Origin: Ophiosphaerella korrae
Lineage: Eukaryota > Ascomycota > Dothideomycetes > Pleosporales > Phaeosphaeriaceae
DNA: 17,692 bases
Assembly (NCBI GenBank): GCA_028456385.1
Contig: JALNQF010000658.1
Coordinates: 1 to 17,692 of the forward strand
Direction of reading: 5' to 3'
In this document: piece by piece, positions 1-8,575 of the stretch
How the letters are laid out: each line of letters begins with the position of its first letter
Numbering within the stretch: position 1 is the stretch's first letter
Translations under genes and position numbers: made by a program
The notes under the pieces: model-generated
Told to the model about the DNA's origin: nothing
What the model saw: the letters and a program-made list of their open reading frames with translations, nothing else
The model's database searches: none

Positions 1-1260
1 CGTATTCTACTACGCTATATTACCTAGCCTAATTACGTATAATATAATAGCTTACTTACTACTTAGTATTATAATATTAGTATTTAAGAAATTATCTAGA
101 GTAATAGATAAAGAAGAGTCTCTATTAACTAATAACTATAGGATATAGTTTATACGTAGGCGTTTAAGTAGTAGTAATATATATATAGTAGATATATCTC
201 TTATATAAGAAGTATTAGGCGTTTATACTAAGATATTAAATTAGTATAATATAATAAGTAGATATTAGTAATATCTTATAAGATAGTATAGTTATAGGTA
301 CACTATTATTAAGTAATATATTTAGAGTAACTAGCTCTAAAAGTTAATTAGATTTATATTTAGCTAGAGATATAAATTTAGATTAAAAGTCTAAAGAAGA
401 TTACTTAGTTAAAGTAGTTATTAGAGGTAATATTAATAAAGAGTCTTATAATAATTTTTCTAAAAAAGACTAAGAGTTAAGAATAATAATAAAGATATAA
501 TCTTATAAGAGTTATAGTTAGTAGACTATAATATAGTAATTAAGAAAACTAGTAACTCTACTTATATAGTTAAATATAGTATTAGGCTAAAATTAAGTAT
601 TTTATCTTTTAGCTATCTTTTTATAGTACGTTATCTATAAGTTAATATAAATAAAAAAGATAATAAATACCTAAAACTAGTATAATCCTTAGAAAAAAAG
701 TCTAGTTAGGTTTTCTAGAGTAATAAAGGTTAAGAGTTATATAAAGCTATAATATTTTTATTATATTACTAAGAGGCTAGATATAAAGTTATTATAGAAG
801 AGTATAAAGCTAAACCTAACTATTAAGCTAATAAAAGTAATAATAGGAGATACTATAGAGAAGCTATCTATAGTGTTAAATATTTAAGGAGTAATACTAT
901 AGAGTTAGTTAAAGTTAGTTAACTTTAGATTATTAAGGTATTATTATAGACTTATAGTTAATAGTAGAAGTCTTAAATAATAAAAGGTAAGATAGTATAA
1001 TTTTATATATTATAGCCTATATCTAAGCTATTATCTAGCTTAATCTCCTATATAAGGGCGTAGAGATAAACTAGGCTATATAGGAAGAAGTATATATTAT
1101 CCTAGTTAGATAGAATAATTGTTTAGTTATAAATAGATAAGTTAAGACTAAAAAGTACTAAGTAGGCATTATTGTTATTTGTTTAGGGCTAGAGGGCTGT
1201 ATATTTAGATTTGTTTAGCTAGGCTAGTAGAGGGAAGTAGATAGATGTAATAGTCTCAAA
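1..1260. repeat. AT-rich, RIP-degraded block (left)
   Basis: This stretch is extremely rich in A, T and TpA, while CpA and TpG are almost missing; the first five lines of sequence contain essentially none. That bias is the known signature of repeat-induced point mutation, which turns CpA into TpA in duplicated DNA of many ascomycetes. No open frame survives and stop codons occur in all frames. Composition begins to normalise around 1150-1260, where GCA, TTG and CTG reappear. The parental element cannot be recognised by eye. I infer a former transposon or satellite cluster. Confidence 0.85.
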
Positions 1261-1948
1261 ATTGAGGCCTTTAATCTGTTGCTATTTAGGAGATACAAAT
1301 TTTCTTAGAAGTAGGAGACGCGCTATGAAAAACATGGACATGTCGCTGCCAATATTTCTCTGGTTTTCGAGCGGCGTGCGCAGATGAGCGTGGGTATTGG
1401 TTGATGTAGAAAAGTAGCTTGATGACGGCTTCATAACCACTCTCTGCAACACACTGTCACGACTTCTGGCCATACTACTGACTACTATACAGCACCGGCG
1501 CCAGTTAGAGAACTAGCTCGCCGACGGTTCCGTAACCGCTTTCCACAGCATAGAATATTGGTATCCTACTACACGTAGTCGGGCAGTGCGCTGCAGCATT
1601 ATTTAATAGGTAGCTGAATGTTGATTTCATGCCCGCTCTCAACAGCACGCGTCAGCGTCGTTAGGATGGAATTATCCTCAGAGTTTGTGGCAGTATGGCT
1701 GTTGAGAAGCGGCATGACGACGATTTCATCCTACCGTTACTAGCGCATCACTAAACTTGAGTCCACGAATGCTAGTGGAACGGAACATCAAATCAAGTGT
1801 GAATCACACACGAAAGCACTTATTATAATCTCTATTGTCTATAGCCATCGACAGGAGAGTCACAAGTCTATCCGCGATTGCATGCTTGCGAGCGCAGCCG
1901 AACGTTGGCCCGCAGCTGCGGAGCCATGTGTGTGGATTGAAGAAGGCG

Positions 1949-1986
1949 TGGGAAGATGGCTCGTGGGAAGATGGCTCGTGGGAAGA
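1949..1986. repeat. 15-bp tandem repeat, about 2.5 copies
   Basis: The unit gtgggaagatggctc occurs at 1949-1963 and 1964-1978 and starts again at 1979. The period is a multiple of three, so it repeats five codons in an open plus-strand frame, but that frame has no other coding support. Confidence 0.75.
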
Positions 1987-2811
1987 ACCAGAGGCTGGTC
2001 TAGAAGAGGCTGTAAAATGGCTTGCTAGCGATGAGGGTTGATGAGCCCGTGGAAGTGCTTTGTGGGGTCAGGGCCAGCGCCCATTGCAGTGACACCGAAA
2101 TATCTTGCATCGTGCTGCTTTTGTGCCGTGAGTTGTGTCGCCAACTGGGGCGATGCGTTCGTGCCGATCGGGAGATTGAGTCGCTGGCACCGCGTAGTAG
2201 TAAGTCACGAGTAGAATAAAGCGCGTGGTCACTGACCCGTACGAGTGTGTTCAATTGCACGTGCCATTTCGGTCTCGTTGGCAACGTGGCCACACTGGGT
2301 TTGCTGTAGAGCCTCTAGCTTCCGTACCTCGTACAGCCTGAAGCTGAGTGGTCACAGACGACAGCAAGCACCCCAAGTGTAGGCTGCCGCCATGCAGTCT
2401 GTCCCATCTTCCGCCCCTGGCTGATATTCTCCGACCCTTTGTCGTAGCGGTGGCGGTGGTGTTCGTGTTAGAAGCGCGCGAGGAGAGCACAGGCTCTAGA
2501 CGTGGCGAGGTCGGGGGGTGGGAGCGCGCTTCGAGGGCCAAGGGAGACAGAAGAAAAGTAGATCGCGACAGGTATTAGACGGAGGTGTTTTCTGCGTACG
2601 AGGAGCGGCAGCTGGTCCGGACGTCTTGGGGATATTGATTTGCTTTAGATGCTCCGACAAAATACTGCTATAGGAAAGGATTTGTTAGTGCTTTCTCAAA
2701 AGATAGAAGATCAAATAACGTAGTTATGATGCACAGAAATATGTTCCTCGTACCCGCCTAGGGAGACTTCGCCAAATGCGACGGCATGCCATCGCATTGC
2801 CATAATAGAGA

Positions 2812-2831
2812 ACACACACACACACACACAC
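2812..2831. repeat. (AC)10 microsatellite
   Basis: Ten uninterrupted AC dinucleotides are visible. This is a simple sequence repeat in non-coding DNA. Confidence 0.95.
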
Positions 2832-3351
2832 GTGACAGTCTCTTATAGACTCCAGCCGTGCAACGTTGCAGATTTTGGGAAAATATTAGGCCCTCCTTGC
2901 GCTAATCCTATCTTGTCATTCTTGCACGTTTGGTGCACAGATTCTCTAATAGGAAAAGCGCGTTGCCAAGGCTTTAACGGCTGATGTAACCAGGGTTCGT
3001 CTCGATAGTGAAAATATGAGGAATGAAACTGTCGATGAAATCCTTCACATTCTATGCTTCTTGAAGCTTCGGACTTGTTAAGGTGGAAACTGCATATCCA
3101 TCTTCCCCGACACAGCTGAAGATGACGGCCGATACTCCGAGGGTGGCCATACCGAGTCCATCAGCGTGAATATTTATTGGATTTCTGCGTTGTAGAGGTG
3201 AGCTTCTCTTGTTAACAGAATTATCACTTGCTGCAGAAGCTTAGCTGTGGGTATAGAATCTTAGATCTTGTTGTGTGCAAACCCGGGCTCATAACATGTT
3301 GAAGCAAGTGATTGTATTGTTGTTATTTAGACAGGTAGGACACCTTATATA

Positions 3352-3411
3352 TAGGCCACACATTTTGCGCGATGTCTTTTACATTTTGCGCGATGACACG
3401 TGACTATACTC
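3352..3411 (+). repeat. Repeat motif A, copy 1 (upstream end of the hAT remnant)
   Basis: The sequence starting taggccacacattttgcgcg contains acattttgcgcgatg twice (3360-3374 and 3381-3395, period 21 bp). A diverged copy in the same orientation lies at 14835-14892. I infer that this is the subterminal or promoter part of a dispersed element. Here it lies directly upstream of the hAT transposase remnant, so it may be that element's 5' region. Confidence 0.55.
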
Positions 3412-3610
3412 CATAATACGTAGGCAGTATAATATATACCCGGCACTAACCACAGCCGTTGATATCGGAGCTTTATTTTGAAGTTTCCGACGCCAAGCCC
3501 AACCTCAACACCACTGTACAAACTGCCACAATGTACAAAAAAATATTTTTACGCAGATACCCACTAAACAAACCCGTGCGAAAGCATTGCGCAACTTTTT
3601 AAAGTAGTGG

Positions 3611-4669
3611 GTGGATGGGTTGAGATGGCGCAGAGTGGGCTGCTTTGAGCGCGCAGTTATGCTGCAGCCTGCAGTCAACGCTTACTGTCAACTCCACGTC
3701 ACCAACACCGCCAACGCAGACGCCTACGCAACCGCCAGCGGCAATAAAGAGCCTGACGCGCAGCGTTGGATGCGCTTAGGTGGCCTTACTGCAGCTGATT
3801 GGCAGACTGTCAACGACTATCTCGCGGTGCTGCGACCACTAAAGTTGGCGACAAAGCGCCTTGAAGGTCGCGGTACGTACAAGCGATTTGGCTCACTTGC
3901 TGAGGTAATCCCAGTCTTTGAGACTATATTATCTAGCTATGAGGAGCGCGTAGAGCTCTACAGCGGCGTTAATTACAACGAACCTGGCGCGCCTGAGGAC
4001 CATATTGCTATCAACCTCCGCGCTGCCTGGGCGAAGGCGAAGGAGTACTACGTCAAGCTCGATGACTCCCCTGCCTACTACGCTGCCACCTGTCTCCATC
4101 CGGCGTACAAACACTACTGCGACAACGCGTGGAGGGACAAACCAGAGTGGTTAGCAGCAGCGCAATCAGCGTTTCAGACACTTTGGGGCACGTATAAGGA
4201 CAACCCAGCACCGCGGCCAGCGCCAGCAGCACCGCGGGCGCGTGCAAACAACGACCTTAACGACGCAATCGCGTCTATGATGGAGCCTCACCAGGGCGCT
4301 AGAGTCTCTAACGATTTAGACGAGTACGCGCGCTGGAAACTCGAGCCCTGGGTTCCCTCTGTCGACAACCCAATCACCTATTGGCTCTCACGCCGCGGCG
4401 ACTACCCTAACCTTACGCGCCTTGCGCTCGACGTCCTATCTATACCGGCCTCCAGCTGCGACTGTGAGCGCATGTTCAGTGAGCTTGGTGATCTTTTGGG
4501 GCCAAAAAGGAGGAAGATCTCATCACAACTGCTGGCAGCAATACAGTCAGTACGCGCTTGGCTACGGGCTGAGTTTGGTGTTGAAGGAGAGATTGCAGGG
4601 TCTCAACTTAGTGACGAGGCAATTGACGTTATGTACAACTTAGGTGATTGGGTTAACGACGAGGCCTAA
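3611..4669 (+). pseudogene. hAT-family transposase, C-terminal part
   Basis: The open frame codes for about 350 residues, and its C-terminal third is the hAT dimerisation domain. Around residues 254-320 it has a tryptophan-containing YWLSRRGDYPNLTRLALD segment, then LSIPASSCDCERMFS and a basic KRRKIS stretch, all characteristic of hAT transposases. The N-terminal half (BED zinc finger and first catalytic region) is missing. The frame opens after a TAG at 3605, its first codon is GTG, and the protein begins in the middle of the family alignment. Upstream at 3531 a short ATG frame ends after 23 codons, so this is a truncated or internally deleted copy rather than a working gene. The GC-rich sequence shows no RIP bias, unlike the flanking blocks, which suggests a fairly recent insertion. 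The protein would act in the nucleus on element termini. Confidence 0.88.
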
Positions 4670-4802
4670 TTTGTATGTAAAAAACTACTAGTTAACTGAT
4701 CAGTTCAGTTTAAGCCTAGCTGAAAGGCAGTTCAATCCGTTTGCAAAGCTTTTTCGGCCTGCTTTTTGCAGTTCAAGCCAGGCCGAAGGCCGCAAACTGA
4801 CT
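4670..4802 (+). mobile_element. 3' subterminal region of the hAT element
   Basis: After the transposase stop the sequence carries repeated and inverted short motifs. CAGTTCA occurs several times, AATCCGTTTGCA is seen near 4735, and there is a GGCC-rich stem near 4755-4790. Such structured subterminal repeats are typical of fungal hAT ends. The likely terminus is near AAACTGACTG at about 4794-4803, whose complement begins CAGTCAG as hAT ends often do. Isochorismatase coding sequence begins immediately after. I did not find a matching 5' terminal repeat or the 8-bp target duplication, so the other end is probably lost. Confidence 0.5.
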
Positions 4803-5078
4803 GAACGGATTGTTGACAAGTCTGATTGTGAAGAGTTCCTCGAGGGCGAAGGCATACAGACATTGTTCTTCGCAGGCGTGAACACGGATCATTGCGTGGG
4901 TGGAACATTGACGGATGCGTTCAGTAAGGGATACGATTGCATCTTGCTAAGTGATGGATGCGGGACTACAAGTCCGGGATTTGCGCAAAGTTGCTGGGAG
5001 TATAATGTTGCTAGGACGTTTGGGTTTGTCACAAACTGCGAGGACTTTGCTAAAGGAGTTGAGGGGATGTCGGCATGA
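4803..5078 (+). pseudogene. Isochorismatase-type cysteine hydrolase, C-terminal fragment
   Basis: The frame runs through ERIVDKSDCEEFLEGEGIQT and LFFAGVNTDHCVGGTLTDAF to a stop at 5076-5078. The GVNTDHCVGGT block is the nucleophilic-cysteine motif of the isochorismatase/nicotinamidase superfamily, and the following GCGTTSP and FVTNCEDF segments fit the ureidoacrylate or RutB-like branch. These enzymes hydrolyse amide or ether bonds of small substrates. The N-terminal catalytic aspartate and lysine regions are absent. Coding starts right at the putative end of the hAT element and there is no in-frame ATG; the nearest possible start is a TTG at 4863. I infer that the transposon insertion, or a rearrangement at its end, cut the gene. 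The N-terminal half was not found in this window. Confidence 0.8.
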
Positions 5079-5271
5079 GCGTGGTGGACGATTATTTGCG
5101 CATTAATGCATGGCTGCCTTCGAGGACGACTGTTTCAAGGAAGGCGCCCATGACAAACGTTTGGGTTTATAGCTCCACGTACGGGTCGCGCTGAGCCGAT
5201 AAAAGCCGACCCTCGCTCGATGGTAGAAGAGAGTGAGGTGGTTCACATGCAGGACGAAAAGGGACTTTGCA

Positions 5272-5312
5272 AGTGGTGGGGCTCGATGCCATCTGATTTG
5301 CTCAGCAATCCG
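5272..5312 (+). repeat. Dispersed repeat B, copy 1
   Basis: About 40 bases containing gtggggctcgatgccat and tgatttgctc match 6770-6808 with only a few differences, in the same orientation. In copy 1 the plus frame is open and reads KWWGSMPSDLLSNP; in copy 2 the equivalent frame reads EWWGSMPCDLLCNP. The conservation suggests an ancestral coding repeat, but I do not recognise the protein. Confidence 0.65.
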
Positions 5313-5424
5313 ATACTAGACCGAATACCCGTTTCCAGTGTCTGATTAAGCTTTAGCTTTTTTATTGCGTTGCCTCGACAATACATTGTAAACAAATGGC
5401 CTCGCTCAGTTAAGATCTCTTATT

Positions 5425-5439
5425 AAAAGCGCAGCTTTT
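5425..5439. repeat. 15-nt stem motif, left copy
   Basis: aaaagcgcagctttt is itself an inverted repeat (6-nt arms around gca). It is the exact reverse complement of 6654-6668. Confidence 0.7.
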
Positions 5440-5584
5440 TCTTAAACTCCGACCCCCCCGCGTGACGTGGCATCCTGGGGTTCCATTTCTGTCACGTACC
5501 ACAGAAAGGCAAATCACATGCACGTCGGCCTAATAATGCCCAAGGCCGTCGATTTCCGCAACCCGCATCGCGGACGCGTCGAGA

Positions 5585-5729
5585 CCTTACTCCAGAGTTC
5601 CCAACAATCAATCGATCTGCAGATTGATTACTCAATCAAGCGTAAAAAGGCCACTATGAGGACCGTGACGGGCCTAATCTAGTAATCAATCTGTAGATCG
5701 ATTGATTGTTGGGAACTGTGCCTTACTCC
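5585..5729. mobile_element. 127-bp inverted-repeat mini-element (MITE) with 9-bp flanking duplication
   Basis: Two 35-nt arms, 5596-5630 and 5683-5717, are reverse complements with a single mismatch (G at 5619 against T at 5694). They flank a 52-nt centre. The nonamer CCTTACTCC occurs just outside both ends, at 5585-5593 and 5721-5729, so removing 5594-5729 would restore one copy. A 9-bp duplication is typical of Mutator-like elements, and the long terminal inverted repeat with a tiny non-coding centre fits a MITE. The single arm difference is C to T in direction and could be a point mutation after insertion. Outside the arms two or three bases per side do not pair, so the exact terminus is uncertain. 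Confidence 0.75.
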
Positions 5730-6114
5730 TTCTCCTGCCTGCCTCTACCCCGGGCACGTTCTCTTTGCGTTAGTCATGTCATCTAAGCTCTGTTCCAATT
5801 GTCTTCAGAAGCGCTCACTCTCTGCTAGACTGTGGGCCGTGTTGGGTGTCGATAGCAAGGTCTGATTGGTTTCTCGTCAATCAAGACCCCCACTCCGCTG
5901 CGTTGGCAAATGCAGCCCCCGAAACCGAAGCCTTGCTTCCACCCTCTTCTTCCACCAGTCGTGGGGATTTGGATCCTGTTCAAATAATGGATGATATAAT
6001 TCACCCTTTCTCCCCGCGTCCTATTTCTCTTTTCTATTACACTATCCTCCCTTCAGCGTTTGTGTCTACTTTACGGAGATATTTCAAAGTAGTTTCGACC
6101 ATCAAAGAGCAGTC

Positions 6115-6559
6115 ATGTCCGAACGAGATAAGATCAAGCAGTACCACGTCTATGAGAAGGAAGCCAAGGATAGTCTCTCTTGTGCACAGGATATAGCTGG
6201 GCAAAACCCGAGCGATACGGTGCTTTTATATCTGCTTAAGAAACACTTGACGGATTGCTTAACAAAGGGACACCAGTAAGTTATAGCCTTCACATTATTT
6301 ATGCTTACTGCAGGAGTCTCATACATTTCTTAAAGTATTTATTAAACCCACTATACTGATTGGATGTTTCTGAATCCTCAGGGCAGAAAATATTCGCATG
6401 CAATGTCAATTAGAATACCACGATGGCCTGAATAAGAAGGGATGGGAGGACAACCACAGTGCTGCAATTCAGTATATCAATGACAATATCATGGAGATCG
6501 CCAACGATTTGTGGAACATATATTTGCCGAATACGGATAGGCCATTTCACAAAGGATAA
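6115..6559 (+). CDS. Two-exon small protein of unknown function (112 aa)
   Basis: Exon 1 runs 6115-6275 from the ATG of tcATGtccgaacg. The intron is 6276-6381 (106 bp), with donor GTAAGT, a CTGAT branch candidate near 6356-6360 and acceptor CTCAG. Exon 2 is 6382-6559, ending in TAA. The splice joins in phase (CA|G) and gives 112 residues, rich in charged and Asn/Gln residues, without signal peptide or membrane segment. Without splicing the frame stops two bases after the donor, so the intron signals strongly support the model. A pyrimidine-rich leader precedes the ATG. I do not recognise a domain. It could be a real small gene or the 5' end of a larger degraded one; GC-rich repeat sequence follows within 45 bases of the stop. 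Confidence 0.55.
6276..6381 (+). other. Spliceosomal intron in the 112-aa gene
   Basis: The intron has donor GTAAGT at 6276-6281, acceptor CAG ending at 6381, and a CTGAT branch-like motif about 21 bases upstream of the acceptor. An alternative CAG near 6313 would lead to an in-frame stop. Confidence 0.6.
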
Positions 6560-6587
6560 AAGTCACCTGATAGTTCCCTTACACGCA

Positions 6588-6668
6588 TCTTCTCGAGCGC
6601 AGCGAGGACTGGGGGTTTGGGGGCTAGCCCCCATAAACAATTTCTGTAAATACAAAAGCTGCGCTTTT
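6588..6668. repeat. GC-rich palindromic segment
   Basis: It contains GAGCGCAGCGAG, a G-rich run, the perfect 14-nt palindrome gggggctagccccc (6619-6632) and the stem motif aaaagctgcgctttt (6654-6668). The last is the reverse complement of 5425-5439. Its composition differs sharply from both neighbours. It looks like the structured end of a dispersed repeat, but I cannot assign a family. Confidence 0.55.
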
Positions 6669-6769
6669 ACTCCCGTAAATATCCTATTCGCGGCTCCTAG
6701 TTTGCAACTCGAGAGGTCGATGAGGATATTCTTTGCAGGAAGAGTGTCGTTTTGCGGGCTCTGTAAGAG

Positions 6770-6808
6770 TGGTGGGGCTCGATGCCATGTGATTTGCTCT
6801 GCAATCCC
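6770..6808 (+). repeat. Dispersed repeat B, copy 2
   Basis: This is a near-identical partner of 5272-5312 in the same orientation. The shared core agtggtggggctcgatgcca is exact; later positions differ at isolated sites. Confidence 0.65.
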
Positions 6809-6939
6809 GACAACTGACCAAAAACACCCTAGTGAATTTAGGCTTCAATGCGTTCTCGAAGCATGTGCAACCAGATTGGACAGCTTCGCAGAAGTTTCAG
6901 AACACAGGTTATCGAAGGGAAATGCTAGGACGAGCATAA
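6793..6939 (+). pseudogene. Short eroded coding segment, unidentified
   Basis: The frame after the TGA at 6790-6792 stays open for 48 codons to TAA at 6937-6939. It reads as ordinary protein, including LVNLGFNAFSKHVQPDW and a basic tail. It directly follows repeat B. There is no start codon in a plausible context. An overlapping longer frame at 6459-6968 spans the gene end, the palindromes and the repeat, so I consider that one chance. Confidence 0.3.
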
Positions 6940-6959
6940 ATCGCCAAATTAGATGTCTT

Positions 6960-7586
6960 CGGCTATAAGCCAAGTGAATATCTAGTTAGGGGCGTAAATC
7001 AGCAAATACGACCAAATTCTGGTAAAATATTTTTTATTGACCCTATCTACCCTATCGTATGATCTCACATTATTTTAGTTTGGTTACTTTTAAGTTAGAC
7101 GTATCTTTTTGTCCAATCACACAACATTATAGTGCGCTTTCCCTCATATTATGACTTTTATATAGTTGTATAATATTACGGCTAGCCATAAGTTAGGGAA
7201 TCACTGGGATGCACAACCACAGCTCGGGATAGTTATTTATCATTCACAATCAATAGTAAATCGCACTTGTTGAAGGGAAGGGGGGTTGACTGACACGGGG
7301 ACACGCAACTCACAGGTACGCCCCGTCGTTCAAGCAGCACTCGCAATGTTGAGGGGCGCAAATTGGATTCAACAGTCCGAGAAGGATAATTGTATGTCAC
7401 GCTCGTTGAAGTGCTTGCAACGATAAGGGATGTGAATCGGATTTGAATACTCTCATGCACAAGAACGACAATGGCAAATTGCGCTCGTTGGGGGAAAGGG
7501 GTAATGACAGGCATACATCATTACAGCGTCTTTACAATATCATAAATCATGGTATCTTTAAACAGCAACACTGACCCCCTCCAAGT
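6960..7586. other. Spacer without a supported gene
   Basis: 7000-7200 is moderately AT-rich. 7255-7500 has several loosely similar blocks around cgctcgttg, but no clean tandem period. The open minus frame there has no recognisable content. Confidence 0.5.
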
Positions 7587-8560
7587 CTACCGCGCAAACA
7601 AGAGCGCAGTAATCACACTCGTCGCCTCAAACGCCCCTCTACTTTGCACCAACAAAGCAAACGTCTCAGGAACCTTTCTTAACGCACGCCCAGCATCTGC
7701 CTCGATCCATGCACTAGGAAACGCCGTTTCAACCATGACTTCTGACTCTGCTTCGCCCGTCCAATCGAAATCGATCCGCCAATTGAGCTTTAGCAGAACG
7801 TGCTTGTCTTGCAAGGCTAGAGTATCGCGACCTAGGTGTCGGTTGAGATCTTTGCGTGTCATCTTGGTGCCGTTCTTTGCTTGAGCACGCGTGTTTTCGG
7901 TATCTTCATTTGTTTGACCAGTGAGTAGACGTGCGAATGTTGTTTCGCAGCGGTTCCAGTAGTGCACTCGTTTTTGCGCGATGGTCCAGTATGTTTCAAT
8001 GGCCCAGCATGCATTGCCGAGGTCGTTCTCCTGAGCTCGTTTGCGGAGGAAGGTACCGAGCTCTGGTTCTGCCCATGTTGAGAGACTGACAATGTTCATG
8101 TCAATGACTTCGTTTTCTCGCGTGTTAATTGTGACGGAGATTTGGGCTGTCAGGAGTTTCTGAGGCCGATGATGTTGATTGTGTGCTTTTGATGGGCGCG
8201 ACCTGACGGCGAGGTTTTGTCGCGAGGAAGGCTCAATTGCGTAGAGATCTTAAAAGACGTAAACATCTCGAGGTGTGGCAATGGATCTGCAAGCTTGACC
8301 GGCCGATGTGACGAAACAGGACTTTCGTGTTCTTTTGTCCGCGGTGGGGGTATCGTGGCAACGGAAAATGGCAAGAATGAACAGAGTAGACTCGACACTG
8401 GCACTACGTCTTCGGTCTTATTGTCCGCGCCACTTATTTTGGTGACGAAATCTTGTAAGTCTAATCGGTCTGAGGGACCTAATATCTCAATTGCGCTCCT
8501 TTGTTGCTCTTTGGTGATCTCTTCAGTACACCTTGATACTTGAGATTGGAAAGATCTAGT
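7587..8560 (-). pseudogene. Conserved-looking gene broken by a frameshift, unidentified
   Basis: The downstream frame is open from 8249 to the TAG at 7587-7589 (220 codons) and looks like real protein. It includes KLLTAQISVTINTRE, then LSTWAEPELGTFLRKRAQ, and a C-terminal LNWRIDFDWTGEAESEV with FPSAW and a final hydrophobic ALLF. Upstream, coherent sequence continues in another frame between about 8160 and 8555 (IEILGPSDRLDLQDFV, LPHLEMFTSFKISTQLSLP). The two frames overlap at 8150-8249 and no intron with a usable phase joins them, so I infer an indel. Coherent sequence stops where the 18-bp minisatellite begins, so the 5' part was displaced or lost. The minus frame after the junction lacks a native ATG. 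I do not recognise the family. Confidence 0.5.
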
Positions 8561-8575
8561 CCCAGGACGCAAACG

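Larger units (their letters stand above)
1261..3350. other. Spacer of balanced composition without a supported gene
   Basis: Short open frames exist on both strands, but none shows a recognisable domain, a convincing start context or splice signals. Two frames near 2000-2580 overlap on opposite strands and have low-complexity composition, so I treat them as chance. The stretch contains a 15-bp imperfect tandem repeat near 1949-1986, an (AC)10 microsatellite at 2812-2831 and a 12-bp perfect palindrome at 2859-2870. A minus-strand segment around 3080-3160 reads like a short hydrophobic coding remnant, but it is too short to call. Confidence 0.5.
5079..5584. other. Spacer between the isochorismatase fragment and the mini-element
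   Basis: No gene is supported. It holds one copy of a short dispersed repeat (5272-5312), a 15-nt stem motif (5425-5439) and a run of seven C residues near 5453. The open frame at 5467-5682 begins with GTG and runs into the inverted-repeat element, so I do not call it as a gene. Confidence 0.5.

Noticed and set aside
2000..2578. Overlapping open frames on both strands (60-97 codons)
   Set aside because: They overlap each other antisense, are rich in Arg/Ser low-complexity sequence and have no domain or splice signals; they are explained by GC-rich composition.
2859..2870. 12-bp palindrome TGCAACGTTGCA as a regulatory site
   Set aside because: It is isolated, with no gene nearby to regulate; chance is enough.
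5467..5682. 71-codon plus frame
   Set aside because: It starts with GTG and its C-terminal third lies inside the inverted-repeat mini-element, so the frame is chance.
5846..6196. 116-codon plus frame upstream of the small gene
   Set aside because: It begins with GTG, is pyrimidine-driven and overlaps the better supported spliced gene at 6115.
6459..6968. 169-codon plus frame
   Set aside because: It starts with a non-ATG codon in the middle of exon 2 of the small gene in another frame and crosses the palindromic segment and repeat B.
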